Assembly (NCBI RefSeq): GCF_015644665.1
Contig: NZ_JADOBQ010000003.1
Coordinates: 476,150-540,149 of the forward strand
DNA from: Roseobacter sp. MH60115
Lineage (GTDB): Bacteria; Pseudomonadota; Alphaproteobacteria; Rhodobacterales; Rhodobacteraceae
DNA length: 64,000 nt
Direction of reading: 5' to 3'
The notes under the pieces were generated by a model. That model did no database searches. It was given only the letters and a program-made list of their open reading frames with translations, and was not told the origin of the DNA. Both the position numbers and the translations under genes were made by a program. Positions 9,945 to 18,211 of this stretch are shown in pieces. The first letter of the stretch is position 1, and every line of letters starts with the position of its first letter.

Positions 9945-10631
9945 ATGACATTGCACACATCCCAAACAATCCTGCGCAAATCCCTGCATCATGAGCTGGT
10001 CGACCGCCTGCAACCTCTGATCATCAATTCGGAATTGAAGCCAGGCACCAAGATCCCGGAAAAACAGCTCTGCGAACGGTTCGGGGTATCCCGCACCCCT
10101 TTGCGAGAAGCGCTGAAGGTGCTGGCATCCGACGGGTTGGTCCGGTTGGAGCCAAACCGTGGCGCATGGGTGACACAAGTCACGCAGGAGGAAGTCGACG
10201 AGGTCTTCCCTGTACTGGGCGCACTCGAAGCACTATCCGGCGAATTGGCCTGCAAACATATCACCGACGCTGAGATCGAGGAGGTGCGCGCGCTGCACGC
10301 GCAGATGATCCGGAGCTATGAAAGCCGGGATCTGGACGCCTACTTCAGCGTCAACCAAAAGATTCACCGCGCCATCCTGCTGGCGGCGCGCAACGCGACA
10401 TTGACGACGTCCTGTCAGGCGCTGTCCCTGCGTATGCAACGCGCACGCTACCTGGCCAACATGTCCGAAGGCCGGTGGTATGACGCGGTGCAGGAGCATG
10501 AGAAAATCCTGCAATGTCTTGTCGCACGGGATGGCCCCAATCTCGCGGCTACGCTGCTCCATCACATGGATGCAAAGCGCGCATCTGTGGTGAAATGGCT
10601 GCAATCGCAAGAGACCACGGACGCCATCTAG
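9945..10631 (+). CDS. GntR family transcriptional regulator (FadR/FCD subfamily)
   Basis: A 228-residue regulator. The N-terminal winged helix (residues about 10-80) has the GntR pattern LKPGTKIPEKQLCERFGVSRTPLREALKVLASDGLV. The C-terminal FCD domain (about 95-215) includes the metal/ligand-binding histidines in FSVNQKIHRAIL and QEHEKIL. GAGGTG precedes the ATG. It begins nine bases after the oxidoreductase stop and presumably controls that gene and the divergent aminotransferase-TRAP operon through the 108-bp intergenic region at 6912-7019. A metabolite of the pathway is the likely inducer. Confidence 0.94.
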   Translation: MTLHTSQTILRKSLHHELVDRLQPLIINSELKPGTKIPEKQLCERFGVSRTPLREALKVLASDGLVRLEPNRGAWVTQVTQEEVDEVFPVLGALEALSGELACKHITDAEIEEVRALHAQMIRSYESRDLDAYFSVNQKIHRAILLAARNATLTTSCQALSLRMQRARYLANMSEGRWYDAVQEHEKILQCLVARDGPNLAATLLHHMDAKRASVVKWLQSQETTDAI

Positions 10632-10769
10632 CAATAGGATCTGCTTACGGTGTCCCTCGTCACTCGACAGCCAGAGCAGGTATTGCCGAACCAATCCGCC
10701 CATTGGTCAGATTGATCTCTCAGATGTCAGCCTCTATGCCAAACGGGACCCAAAGCATGGAGCGGCTCA

Positions 10770-11453
10770 ATGTCTGACTACGTTATCCCCACGCCACCCG
10801 TTACGTCGATCCCCGTCGCATCGGGCGGCGCTTTCCCGGTGCGTCGGGTATACTGCATTGGCCGCAACTATGCAGCGCACGCCATTGAGATGGGTCATGA
10901 CCCGGACCGGGAGCCTCCCTTCTTCTTTCAGAAGAACCCCGACAATCTCGACACAACGGGGGACTTTCCCTATCCGCCACACACCTCTGACGTGCATCAT
11001 GAAGCGGAATTGACCGTCGTGCTGAAATCCGGTGGCAAGAACATCCCGGTCGAGCGTGCAATGGATCACGTCTACGGCTACGCACTGTCCCTGGACATGA
11101 CCCGCCGGGATCTTCAGGGCGAGATGAAAAAGGCGGGCCGCCCCTGGGAAATCGGCAAAGCATTCGAGCGCTCGGCGCCCATCGGCCCGATCCACACCGT
11201 CGAAGAGGTTGGTCACCTGGAGGAGGGCGCGATCACATTGAAAGTGAACGGTGACCTGCGTCAGGAAGGCGATCTCAATCAGTTGATCTGGAAAACGCCC
11301 GAGATGATTTCCTACCTGTCGGAGTATTTTGAACTGGCAGCGGGCGACGTGATCATGACCGGAACACCCTCGGGGGTCGGCCCTGTGGTCAAAGGCGATG
11401 TGATGGAAGTCGAAGTCTCGCCACTCGGCACGCTCTCCGTCACTGTAACCTAG
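10770..11453 (+). CDS. Fumarylacetoacetate hydrolase (FAH) family protein, fumarylpyruvate-hydrolase-like
   Basis: A 227-residue, single-domain FAH protein. It starts the fold with YCIGRNYAAHAIEMG, has the metal-binding acidic residues in HHEAELTVVL and SLDMTRRDLQ, and ends with the diagnostic MTGTPSGVGPVVKGD. The size and motifs resemble fumarylpyruvate hydrolase (NagK) more than the longer FAH enzymes. Such enzymes hydrolyse or decarboxylate acyl-pyruvates in the cytosol with Mg2+ or Mn2+. It lies 138 bp after the GntR gene in the same direction and converges on the next GntR gene. The ATG has GGAG about eight bases upstream. Confidence 0.9.
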   Translation: MSDYVIPTPPVTSIPVASGGAFPVRRVYCIGRNYAAHAIEMGHDPDREPPFFFQKNPDNLDTTGDFPYPPHTSDVHHEAELTVVLKSGGKNIPVERAMDHVYGYALSLDMTRRDLQGEMKKAGRPWEIGKAFERSAPIGPIHTVEEVGHLEEGAITLKVNGDLRQEGDLNQLIWKTPEMISYLSEYFELAAGDVIMTGTPSGVGPVVKGDVMEVEVSPLGTLSVTVT

Positions 11454-11534
11454 GTTACCAATCCGCACCCTCGCATCAATGGGGCCGTCACAGAGGCTCT
11501 TGTCCTGCGGGGACCGCCGCTTGAGTACAGCGCG

Positions 11535-12227
11535 TCAATCCGTTCTTGGCGTCGCAGTCTTGTCCAGTGACGGCAGAATGCGCCCGTAGACCGAATGCAG
11601 ATGCTCCCTCATGAGTTGCGCGGCACCGTCGCCGTCATTCTTTTCGATCGCCTGAACGATCAGATCATGTTCCAGAAAGCTTGAGTAGTTTTTCGCGGGC
11701 TTGAGCGTCGTGCGTGGCTGGCCCCAGACCATAGAGCGCCTGACCACGTTCAGCGTCTCGAAATAGTACAGGAAGAGCTTGTTCTTTGCGCTGCGAGCAA
11801 CCGCGAAATGAAACTTGTTATCCCACGCCTCATAGCTGCGCCAGTCAGGAACTTCGCGGCAACGCTCGGCACAGGTGCGAAGCTCTTCGCGATCAGCGGG
11901 CGCGCTATGCAATGCTGCAAGACGCGCCAGTTCCGGTTCAATGGCCAGCCGGACGGTCGCGACCTGCGGCGGTGTCACCTGGTCCCGAAGGTATGTGACG
12001 TCCTCAAGGTTCAGAACAGGACGCTCGCCGACAAATGTGCCACGGCCCACATGGCGCCATATCAGGCCCCTCGATTCAAGCCTGGCCAGCGCGGACCGCA
12101 ATTGATTGCGCGTGACCCCCAGCATCGCACACATCACCCGCTCGGGGGGCAGTCGGTCGTTGTGAACATAGCCGTCAGACGCAATCATCTGCCTGATGCG
12201 CTGCACAAGAAGCTCTGTTTTCGCCAT
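11535..12227 (-). CDS. GntR family transcriptional regulator (FadR/FCD subfamily)
   Basis: A 230-residue regulator with an N-terminal winged helix (DRLPPERVMCAMLGVTRNQLRSALARLESRGLIWRHVGRGTFV) and a C-terminal FCD ligand-binding domain with YEAWDNKFHFAVA and the late EHDLIVQAIEKND segment. It is divergent from the FAH-ABC-dehydrogenase operon that starts at 12402, so it is the probable regulator of that operon. Two direct AATTGGT repeats lie immediately upstream of its start. It is distinct in sequence from the other GntR gene at 9945. Confidence 0.93.
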   Translation of the reverse strand: MAKTELLVQRIRQMIASDGYVHNDRLPPERVMCAMLGVTRNQLRSALARLESRGLIWRHVGRGTFVGERPVLNLEDVTYLRDQVTPPQVATVRLAIEPELARLAALHSAPADREELRTCAERCREVPDWRSYEAWDNKFHFAVARSAKNKLFLYYFETLNVVRRSMVWGQPRTTLKPAKNYSSFLEHDLIVQAIEKNDGDGAAQLMREHLHSVYGRILPSLDKTATPRTD

Positions 12228-12239
12228 TGAGACCCACCC

Positions 12240-12254
12240 AATTGGTGAATTGGT
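12240..12254. promoter_or_regulatory. Candidate operator: tandem AATTGGT repeats
   Basis: Two copies of AATTGGT occur at 12240-12246 and 12248-12254, separated by one base. They lie 13 bp upstream of the GntR start and in the only intergenic space shared with the divergent FAH/ABC operon. GntR regulators usually bind short repeats of this kind near their own promoter. Binding by this regulator is inferred. Confidence 0.35.
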
Positions 12255-12401
12255 CAGTTGATTTCACGGTGCCGAGCGCGCTTTGTCAATACATGGGGAC
12301 GTGTCTGTGGTGAGCCTGCTGCGTTGAGGAATGGATCCTCAGGCGCGCGAAAGGCCACCCTAAGCAGCACAGTATGCGAGGGGGCCGAAGGGAGAGGCGA
12401 C

Positions 12402-13295
12402 ATGAAATTGGCGACACTTTCAATGGACGGCAAACCCTGCCCAGCGGTCCAACTTGGAGATGGAAGCTGGCTCCATCTTGCGCAGGCGGGCACTGGCTGG
12501 GACAGCCTTCTGGCCATCATCGAGGAGGGCGCTGATGCCATGGCCGCGCTGCGCGCCTTGGTGTCGCAGGCCGAGGCTGGCCAACATGCGGATGCGGTGG
12601 TTTCTGATCCTGACTTGTTGGCCCCCATTCCCCAGCCACGCAAGAATGTCTTTTGCGTCGGACGAAACTACGCCGAACACATCGCCGAGGGAGACCGAGC
12701 GCAGCAGCAGAATGTCGGGGTCACAGAGCACCCGGTATATTTCACCAAGCCGCCCACATCGATTGTGCCGCCCGGTGGCGACATCTTGCTGTTCCCACAG
12801 GTCTCCACCTGTTTCGATTACGAAGTCGAGCTTGCGGTCGTCATCGGCAAGCCCGGGCGCAACATCGCCAAGGAAAACGCCTTCGATCACATCTTTGGCT
12901 ACACGATCCTGAACGATATCTCTGTGCGCGACGTACAGCGACGTCATGGCGGGCAGTACTTCAAGGGCAAGGGATTTGATGGCTCTTGCCCGCTTGGCCC
13001 ATGGATCGTGACCGCCGACGCGATCAGCGATCCCCACAAGCTGTCGATTGGCCTGACCGTCAATGGCGCGCAGCGTCAGGATGGCACCACAGCGGATATG
13101 ATCTTTGATATCCCAACGCTTATCGCCTCCTTGTCGGAGGGTATGACGCTGGAACCCGGTGACATCATCGCAACCGGCACGCCTTCTGGCGTGGGATACG
13201 CGATGGACCCACCCCGCTTTCTGGCAGCAGGCGATACCGTCGTGTGCACCATCTCGGAAATCGGTGACCTGAGCAACTCTGTCCGCATCGCCTGA
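12402..13295 (+). CDS. Fumarylacetoacetate hydrolase family protein
   Basis: A 297-residue FAH-family enzyme with an N-terminal extension domain (residues 1-70) and the catalytic fold beginning at FCVGRNYAEHIAEG. Metal-binding acidic residues are seen in YEVELAVVIG and LNDISVRDVQ, and the family signature IATGTPSGVGYAMDPP is near residue 265. Members hydrolyse carbon-carbon bonds in acyl-pyruvates or decarboxylate/lyse related oxo acids. The start at 12402 is preferred because GGGAGAGGCGAC directly precedes the ATG; the frame is open further upstream. It is the first gene of the ABC-transporter operon, so its substrate is probably derived from what the transporter imports. Confidence 0.92.
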   Translation: MKLATLSMDGKPCPAVQLGDGSWLHLAQAGTGWDSLLAIIEEGADAMAALRALVSQAEAGQHADAVVSDPDLLAPIPQPRKNVFCVGRNYAEHIAEGDRAQQQNVGVTEHPVYFTKPPTSIVPPGGDILLFPQVSTCFDYEVELAVVIGKPGRNIAKENAFDHIFGYTILNDISVRDVQRRHGGQYFKGKGFDGSCPLGPWIVTADAISDPHKLSIGLTVNGAQRQDGTTADMIFDIPTLIASLSEGMTLEPGDIIATGTPSGVGYAMDPPRFLAAGDTVVCTISEIGDLSNSVRIA

Positions 13296-13357
13296 CCCAG
13301 GCCGTGCTCCATAAGCAGAGACTTCAGAACGAAATCAATCTAGGGAGGAGACCCGAA

Positions 13358-14383
13358 ATGACAACCAGAAGAACCTTTGCAAAGCTTCTTGCAGCAGTTC
13401 CACTAGCCGGCCTTTTGAGCACCGGCGCACTTGCGCAGGATATGCGTGACATCACCTTTGTGCAGCCCAGCCCATCGGCCATCAACTCGTTCCCGGTCTT
13501 TGTGGCCATCGGCGAGGGATTTTTCGCGGACGAGGGCCTCAACGTCACCGTCGAGGCCATCAATGGCTCGGGTGCCGTCATTCAGGCCTTGTCGGCCGGT
13601 CAGGCTCAGTTCGGCCGCCCCGGTCCGGGCCCGATCCTTGCAGCACGCTCGCGTGGCGTTGAGGTCGTTCACATTTACAACGTAGCCGCGCGCAGCAACT
13701 TCGGGATTGCGGTGCAGGAAGGCTCTGACATCCAGAGCATCGAAGATTTGCGCGGCAAGGTGATTGGCACCGGCACCGCCGATGGTGCGGAAGTTGGATT
13801 TGCCCGCAATGTGATGTCGGGCGCGGGCATGACAGAAGGTACGGATTATGAATTCCTGACCGTTGGCGATGGCGGTCCTGCAACGGCGGCCTTCCTCAAT
13901 GACGAGATCGTCGCCTATTCCGCCTCCACCGCCGACACCGCCATTCTCAATCAGCGTGGCATGGCCGTGCGGGACATCACGCCCGCCGAGTTCGGTCGCT
14001 TTTTCGGCAATGGCATCGCCACAATGGCCGACATCATCGCCAATGATCGTGAACTGGTTGAAGCCTGGAGCCGTGCCTTCGCCAAAGGCCATGCCTTTGC
14101 GCTGGATGATGCCAACCGCGAGGCGGTCCTGAAGCACCTGGCCGATGGCAACCCGCAGGAAGGCGAAGACAAGGAGTTCCAATCGGCATTGTTTGATGCA
14201 GTTCGCTCCAAGACCATTTCGACAAGCCCGGAAAACGGTCTGGGTTGGTACCCCGCCGAAGTCTGGGCCGAATGGCAGGATGCCTTGGTCACCGGCGGCG
14301 AAATCTCTGCCCCGCTTGACGATCTGAGCGCCGCCTGGACCAATGAGTTCGCAGCCATAGGAAACGCGGCCGTCGGCGAATGA
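13358..14383 (+). CDS. ABC transporter substrate-binding protein (SsuA/TauA/NMT1-like)
   Basis: A 341-residue periplasmic binding protein. It starts with a twin-arginine-like signal sequence (TTRRTFAKLLAAVPLAGLLSTGALAQ) and is probably cleaved after ALAQ. The mature part has the NMT1/THI5-like fold marked by FPVFVAIGEGFFADEGLNVTVEAINGSG and the GQAQFG loop. This family binds sulfonates, nitrate, taurine, pyrimidine precursors or aromatic acids. GGGAGGAG precedes the ATG. Its stop overlaps the ATPase start by ATGA. A pair of motif arginines supports Tat or Sec export; which one is uncertain. Confidence 0.93.
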   Translation: MTTRRTFAKLLAAVPLAGLLSTGALAQDMRDITFVQPSPSAINSFPVFVAIGEGFFADEGLNVTVEAINGSGAVIQALSAGQAQFGRPGPGPILAARSRGVEVVHIYNVAARSNFGIAVQEGSDIQSIEDLRGKVIGTGTADGAEVGFARNVMSGAGMTEGTDYEFLTVGDGGPATAAFLNDEIVAYSASTADTAILNQRGMAVRDITPAEFGRFFGNGIATMADIIANDRELVEAWSRAFAKGHAFALDDANREAVLKHLADGNPQEGEDKEFQSALFDAVRSKTISTSPENGLGWYPAEVWAEWQDALVTGGEISAPLDDLSAAWTNEFAAIGNAAVGE

Positions 14384-15189
14384 ACACCGGGTTGGCAGAA
14401 ACGCAAACTGGCGCCCCTTTCGGTGCGCCGGTTTACGAGTTAAGCCGCGTCAGCAAGACCTATGCGCGCAATCTCGTTGTGGCGCTCGAAGGGGTCGATC
14501 TGACGTTGCGCAAAGGCAGCTTTACCTCTGTGATCGGGTCGAGCGGTTGCGGGAAGTCCACATTGCTCAAGATCATGGCCGGTCTCATTCCGCCCTCTCA
14601 GGGTCGTGTCGTCCTGCAAGGCGAACCTGTGACCGGCCCGCGCCGCGACATCGGCATGATGTTCCAGCAAGCAACGCTTTTTCCCTGGAAGACGGCGGTC
14701 GAGAACATCGTGCTGCCCATCGAAATCCGCGACGGCAAAGCTGCCGCCAAGACGGCTTTGGAGAAGGCCCATGCGCTTCTGGACATTGTCGGGCTCAAGG
14801 GATTTGAAAACGTCTACCCCAACGAGCTTTCGGGCGGCATGGCGCAACGCGCCTCGATTTGCCGGATGCTGATCACCGAACCGGCGGTGCTGCTGTTGGA
14901 TGAGCCGTTCAGCGCGCTGGACGAGCTTTCCCGTGATATGATGAACATGGAATTGCAGCGGATTTGCCGCGAGCAGGAGGCCACCGCCTTTCTCGTGACC
15001 CACTCGATCCAGGAGGCGGTGATCCTGTCGGACGAAATTGTGGTGATGAAGCCGCGCCCGGGTCGTGTGGCGGAGGTCGTCAAGGTTGACCTGCCGCGGC
15101 CCCGCACGCTCGACATGATGACGACCCCGGAGTTTGGTGAGATCGTCGAATACATCCGCGGACAATTGGACAAGGGAGAAGACATGTGA
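14380..15189 (+). CDS. ABC transporter ATP-binding protein (SsuB/TauB-like)
   Basis: A 269-residue ATPase. Walker A is GSSGCGKSTLLK (about residue 50), the Q-loop MMFQQATLFPWKT, the signature LSGGMAQRASICRML and Walker B VLLLDEPFSALDE, followed by the switch histidine in FLVTHSIQEAV. This pattern fits the nitrate/sulfonate/taurine importer class. It is translationally coupled to both neighbours: the start overlaps the binding-protein stop and the stop overlaps the permease GTG start. Confidence 0.96.
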   Translation: MNTGLAETQTGAPFGAPVYELSRVSKTYARNLVVALEGVDLTLRKGSFTSVIGSSGCGKSTLLKIMAGLIPPSQGRVVLQGEPVTGPRRDIGMMFQQATLFPWKTAVENIVLPIEIRDGKAAAKTALEKAHALLDIVGLKGFENVYPNELSGGMAQRASICRMLITEPAVLLLDEPFSALDELSRDMMNMELQRICREQEATAFLVTHSIQEAVILSDEIVVMKPRPGRVAEVVKVDLPRPRTLDMMTTPEFGEIVEYIRGQLDKGEDM

Positions 15190-16058
15190 CCGATCTGTCG
15201 AACAACTCATCTTCCACCACCAACACGGACTTGCTGGAAGACACCGTCTGGACGCAGGAAGTCGCGTTTATCGACTCCATGCCGCGTTGGATCGCGATGA
15301 GCTTCGTGGCCTTTGTCTTTATAGGCACGTGGTGGGTCGTGACCGCCTTTGGCTTCGTCTCCCCCATCATCCTGCCCACGCCGGGGGAAACACTCAAAGA
15401 CATGATCTTCGTCGGCAAGAACCTCGCCACCGGCGGCTACATGCTGACCGCGCTCTGGATCACCATTCTGGAGGTGATCTACGGTTTCGCCCTGGCCATT
15501 GCCATCGGCTTCACTTTGGGCGTGCTGGTCGGCGAAACCGCCTTTGGGGAGAAGGCCGTCATGCCCTATCTCGTGGCCATTGATACAATGCCCAAAGTGG
15601 CCTTTGCGCCCCTGTTTGTGGCGTGGTTGGGGTTCGGGATCGAATCCAAAGTCGCCCTGGCCGCCTTCATCGCGACCTTCCCGATTGTGGTGGGCACCGC
15701 CGCAGGCCTTCACGCCGCTGACGAAAACGCCAGGATGCTGTTCAAGACAATGGGTGCCAGCCGCATGCAGACCCTGATCAAGATGAAACTGCCCACCGGT
15801 CTGCCGCAGATCTTTACAGGTCTGAAAATTGGCGCAGTGGGTGTGATGGCCGGGGCCATCACCGGTGAATTTCTGGGTGGCGGAAAAGGGTTCGGGGAAT
15901 TGATCCGTGTCGCGGCCTCGCAGCTGAACACACCGCGGGTCTTCTCGTTGATCCTGTATCTCAGCCTTGTGGGTCTGGCGCTTTATCTTCTGGTTCAGTT
16001 CGCACAGCGCAAGGTCGTGTTCTGGCACAAGGAACGCGTGGGATCCTACGATGGCTGA
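15186..16058 (+). CDS. ABC transporter permease (SsuC/TauC-like)
   Basis: A 290-residue inner-membrane protein with about six predicted helices and the BPD_transp_1 EAA loop (ADENARMLFKTMGASRMQTLIKMKLPTGLPQIFTGLKIG). It uses a GTG start that overlaps the stop of the ATPase gene. The cytosolic N-terminus of about 30 residues is polar and probably unstructured. It pairs with the upstream ATPase and binding protein. Confidence 0.95.
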   Translation: MTDLSNNSSSTTNTDLLEDTVWTQEVAFIDSMPRWIAMSFVAFVFIGTWWVVTAFGFVSPIILPTPGETLKDMIFVGKNLATGGYMLTALWITILEVIYGFALAIAIGFTLGVLVGETAFGEKAVMPYLVAIDTMPKVAFAPLFVAWLGFGIESKVALAAFIATFPIVVGTAAGLHAADENARMLFKTMGASRMQTLIKMKLPTGLPQIFTGLKIGAVGVMAGAITGEFLGGGKGFGELIRVAASQLNTPRVFSLILYLSLVGLALYLLVQFAQRKVVFWHKERVGSYDG

Positions 16059-17106
16059 GACCGCGCCGATCAAGCCCGAGGCTTTGCGCCGCTTTGTTGC
16101 ACAGGCTCTTGCATCCCAGGGCGTGCCGTCAGGTGACGCGGCAAAGGTCGCCTCCTTGATGGTTGAGGCCGATGTCTACGGCTACGCAACACATGGCGTG
16201 TTCCGCTTGCGGCAATATCTGGCCCGTCTTGCAGGCGGCGGCTGCAACCCCACGCCTGCAGTCAAAGTGGCGCATGAAACGGTTGCCACGGCTGTGATAG
16301 ACGGGGATGACGGTCTGGGGCATCTGGCCATGGCTGCAGCCCGCGACCTTGCCATGAAAAAGGCGCGCGAGGCCGGGATAGGCTGGGTCGGTGTGCGGCG
16401 CGGCAACCACGCGGGGCCATTGGCGCTCTATGTGCGCCCGCAGGCGGAGGCGGGTTTGCTGGGCATGGCCGCGGCTGTGGGCAGTGCCAACCACGTGCCG
16501 CCCTATGGCGGCTCAGACCTGCTTTTGGGGACCAACCCGATCGCCTTTTCCGCCCCAGGCGATGGCACCGATCCCTTTGTCTTTGACATGGCAACGACCG
16601 TCGCGGCGATGGGCAAGATCAAGACACTTCTGCAGCAAGGTGACCCCATGCCCGAGGGGTGGATGGTTGGCCGCGATGGCCGCCCGCTGACCGACCCGGC
16701 CCGCAAATCCGAAGGCTTTCTGCTGCCTATTGGCGGCCCCAAGGGTTTTGGATTGTCGGTTGCGATTGGCCTTATGGCTGGTGTTCTCAATGGAGCGGCC
16801 TTTGGCTCAGACGTGGTTGATTTCACCAGCGACACCACCTCTTCGACAAACACAGGACAGTTTGTAATGGCTCTCAATCCTGTGGCCTTCGGCATTGCAG
16901 ATTTTGGACCGCGCGCTGAACGTGTGTTTGACGAGATGCGCGCATCAGAACCTCTGCCTGGCCACGCCCCTGTGCGCCTGCCGGGAGATGGCAAGACGGC
17001 AATGGCCAAGGCACGCAAGGACCGAGGCCTTGATCTCAAGCCCGCCTTGCGACGCGATCTGGAAGCCCTGAAGGCGGAATACGAATTCGAAGCCTCCTTC
17101 ATCTGA
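16051..17106 (+). CDS. Ldh_2 (malate/L-lactate/sulfolactate) family dehydrogenase
   Basis: A 351-residue protein of the Ldh_2 superfamily, which holds NAD(P)H-dependent malate, ureidoglycolate, sulfolactate and piperideine-carboxylate dehydrogenases. Visible motifs are TSHGVFRLRQY-like ATHGVFRLRQYLARL, GHLAMAAARDLAMKKAREAGIGWVGVRRGNHAGPLALY, the active-site NPIAFSAPG, and GPKGFGLSVAIGLM. The ATG at 16051 lies inside the end of the permease gene, an eight-base overlap. With the ABC importer and FAH enzyme it suggests oxidation of an imported 2-hydroxy acid to an oxo acid followed by hydrolysis. Confidence 0.92.
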   Translation: MAETAPIKPEALRRFVAQALASQGVPSGDAAKVASLMVEADVYGYATHGVFRLRQYLARLAGGGCNPTPAVKVAHETVATAVIDGDDGLGHLAMAAARDLAMKKAREAGIGWVGVRRGNHAGPLALYVRPQAEAGLLGMAAAVGSANHVPPYGGSDLLLGTNPIAFSAPGDGTDPFVFDMATTVAAMGKIKTLLQQGDPMPEGWMVGRDGRPLTDPARKSEGFLLPIGGPKGFGLSVAIGLMAGVLNGAAFGSDVVDFTSDTTSSTNTGQFVMALNPVAFGIADFGPRAERVFDEMRASEPLPGHAPVRLPGDGKTAMAKARKDRGLDLKPALRRDLEALKAEYEFEASFI

Positions 17107-17366
17107 CGCGTGCATTTTGGACCTGTACAAGGCGGCCTCAGCAAAGCGGCGCAAACACCAGCTGATGAAGACCATTCATTTGTCGTCTGCGACAAGGGCC
17201 GCGATCTTGACAGGCGCGCAGCGTCAATTGAACACGATGTCCGGCGTTTTGTTCATGGGGCCATCGCCTGACGGCCCTCCGAACAACTCCAGCCGGCTGT
17301 TTGCTCGCAGAAAACACTGGCAGCATGTCTGGAAGGGCCCCTTCTCTCCGTGCAGCCAGAAGGCGC

Positions 17367-17654
17367 TCAAGCCCCTTCAACGATCAGAAAATCCGCGTCG
17401 GCGTTCGCTTGCCGGATGACGCGCGCCGCGCTGTACTCGGGCGACTCGTAACAGGCCACTGCTGTGTCGAAATCCTCGAACTCAACGACCACGTTGCGAT
17501 CACGCGCCACGCCTTCCGGCGCAATGTAGCGTCCGCCACGCACGTGAAATCGCGCGTTGTACCTCTCAAACGCGGGCCGGGCCGCTTCCAGATAGTCAGG
17601 ATACGCCTCGGTATTGTGAACCGATACGCGCACCACCCAATATCCCTTTGACAT
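17367..17654 (-). CDS. DUF1330 family protein
   Basis: A 95-residue ferredoxin-like-fold protein of the DUF1330 family. It starts MSKGYWVVRVSVHNTEAYPDYLE and contains FHVRGGRYIAPEGVARDRNVVVEFEDFDTAVACYESPEYSAARVIRQ, which is the family core. A good GGAGAG lies upstream of the ATG. No enzymatic function is established for the family. It begins 25 bp after the globin gene on the same strand, so the two are probably cotranscribed. Confidence 0.88.
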   Translation of the reverse strand: MSKGYWVVRVSVHNTEAYPDYLEAARPAFERYNARFHVRGGRYIAPEGVARDRNVVVEFEDFDTAVACYESPEYSAARVIRQANADADFLIVEGA

Positions 17655-17679
17655 TCTTTCTCTCCATATGTCTCTAAAA

Positions 17680-18102
17680 TCAGGCGGCGCGTTGGGTCTG
17701 GAACCCAACCAGGACATGGGACAGAATTGCCTGCCAAGCCGCCGCCCAGGCGTTCAGATGCGCTTCGGTCCAGTGATCGGCCAATCCGCTTGCCAGCGTC
17801 GCCAGCAAAGCTTCACCAACCAGATCAAAGTCGCGTTCGGCGACCCGGTAACTTGCATGGCGTGCACCCAAGTCCTGCAAAGGGCGTACCAGTGTTTCGG
17901 GTTGGTGCAAATTGCCGACAACCAGATTGATTGCGCTTGCGAGATGCGACCTCTGCGATGCCATGTCCGTGTCCGCGAACGGCTTTGCCAAACCAGCATC
18001 GGCATCAAAAAGCCGACAATAGAACTGCTTCATCGCGGCGTCGGCGATGGGTACAACCTGTGCCCAGCTTTCCTGGACAAGTGCTACGTCATCTTCCGTC
18101 AT
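17680..18102 (-). CDS. Single-domain globin (flavohaemoglobin-like haem domain)
   Basis: A 140-residue globin. Proximal F8 His is His82 (LGARHASYRV); Tyr28 (QFYCRLF) fits B10 and Gln50 (SQRSHLASAI) fits E7, the distal pair typical of flavohaemoglobin-type globins that bind O2 or detoxify NO. It lacks the FAD/NAD reductase domain of Hmp. AAGGAG precedes the ATG. It is divergent from a LysR gene across a 109-bp spacer with a strong inverted repeat, and is followed by a DUF1330 gene. A role in oxygen or NO handling is inferred from family knowledge. Confidence 0.85.
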   Translation of the reverse strand: MTEDDVALVQESWAQVVPIADAAMKQFYCRLFDADAGLAKPFADTDMASQRSHLASAINLVVGNLHQPETLVRPLQDLGARHASYRVAERDFDLVGEALLATLASGLADHWTEAHLNAWAAAWQAILSHVLVGFQTQRAA

Positions 18103-18178
18103 TTCAAATCTCCTTACGTCTGCTTCTTGTTTGCACTGCTGCTCTATGGCAAATGTAGCATCACAAAAAATGAGAAAT

Positions 18179-18199
18179 ATCGATTAAATCGATCGATTT
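18179..18199. promoter_or_regulatory. Candidate LysR operator (ATCGAT repeats)
   Basis: The site contains ATCGAT-TAA-ATCGAT followed by CGATTTT. Positions 18186-18199 form a perfect 14-bp palindrome, AAATCGATCGATTT. It lies 12 bp upstream of the LysR start and in the spacer shared with the divergent globin gene, where an autoregulatory LysR site is expected. Confidence 0.5.
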
Positions 18200-18211
18200 T
18201 GGAGATGTGAG

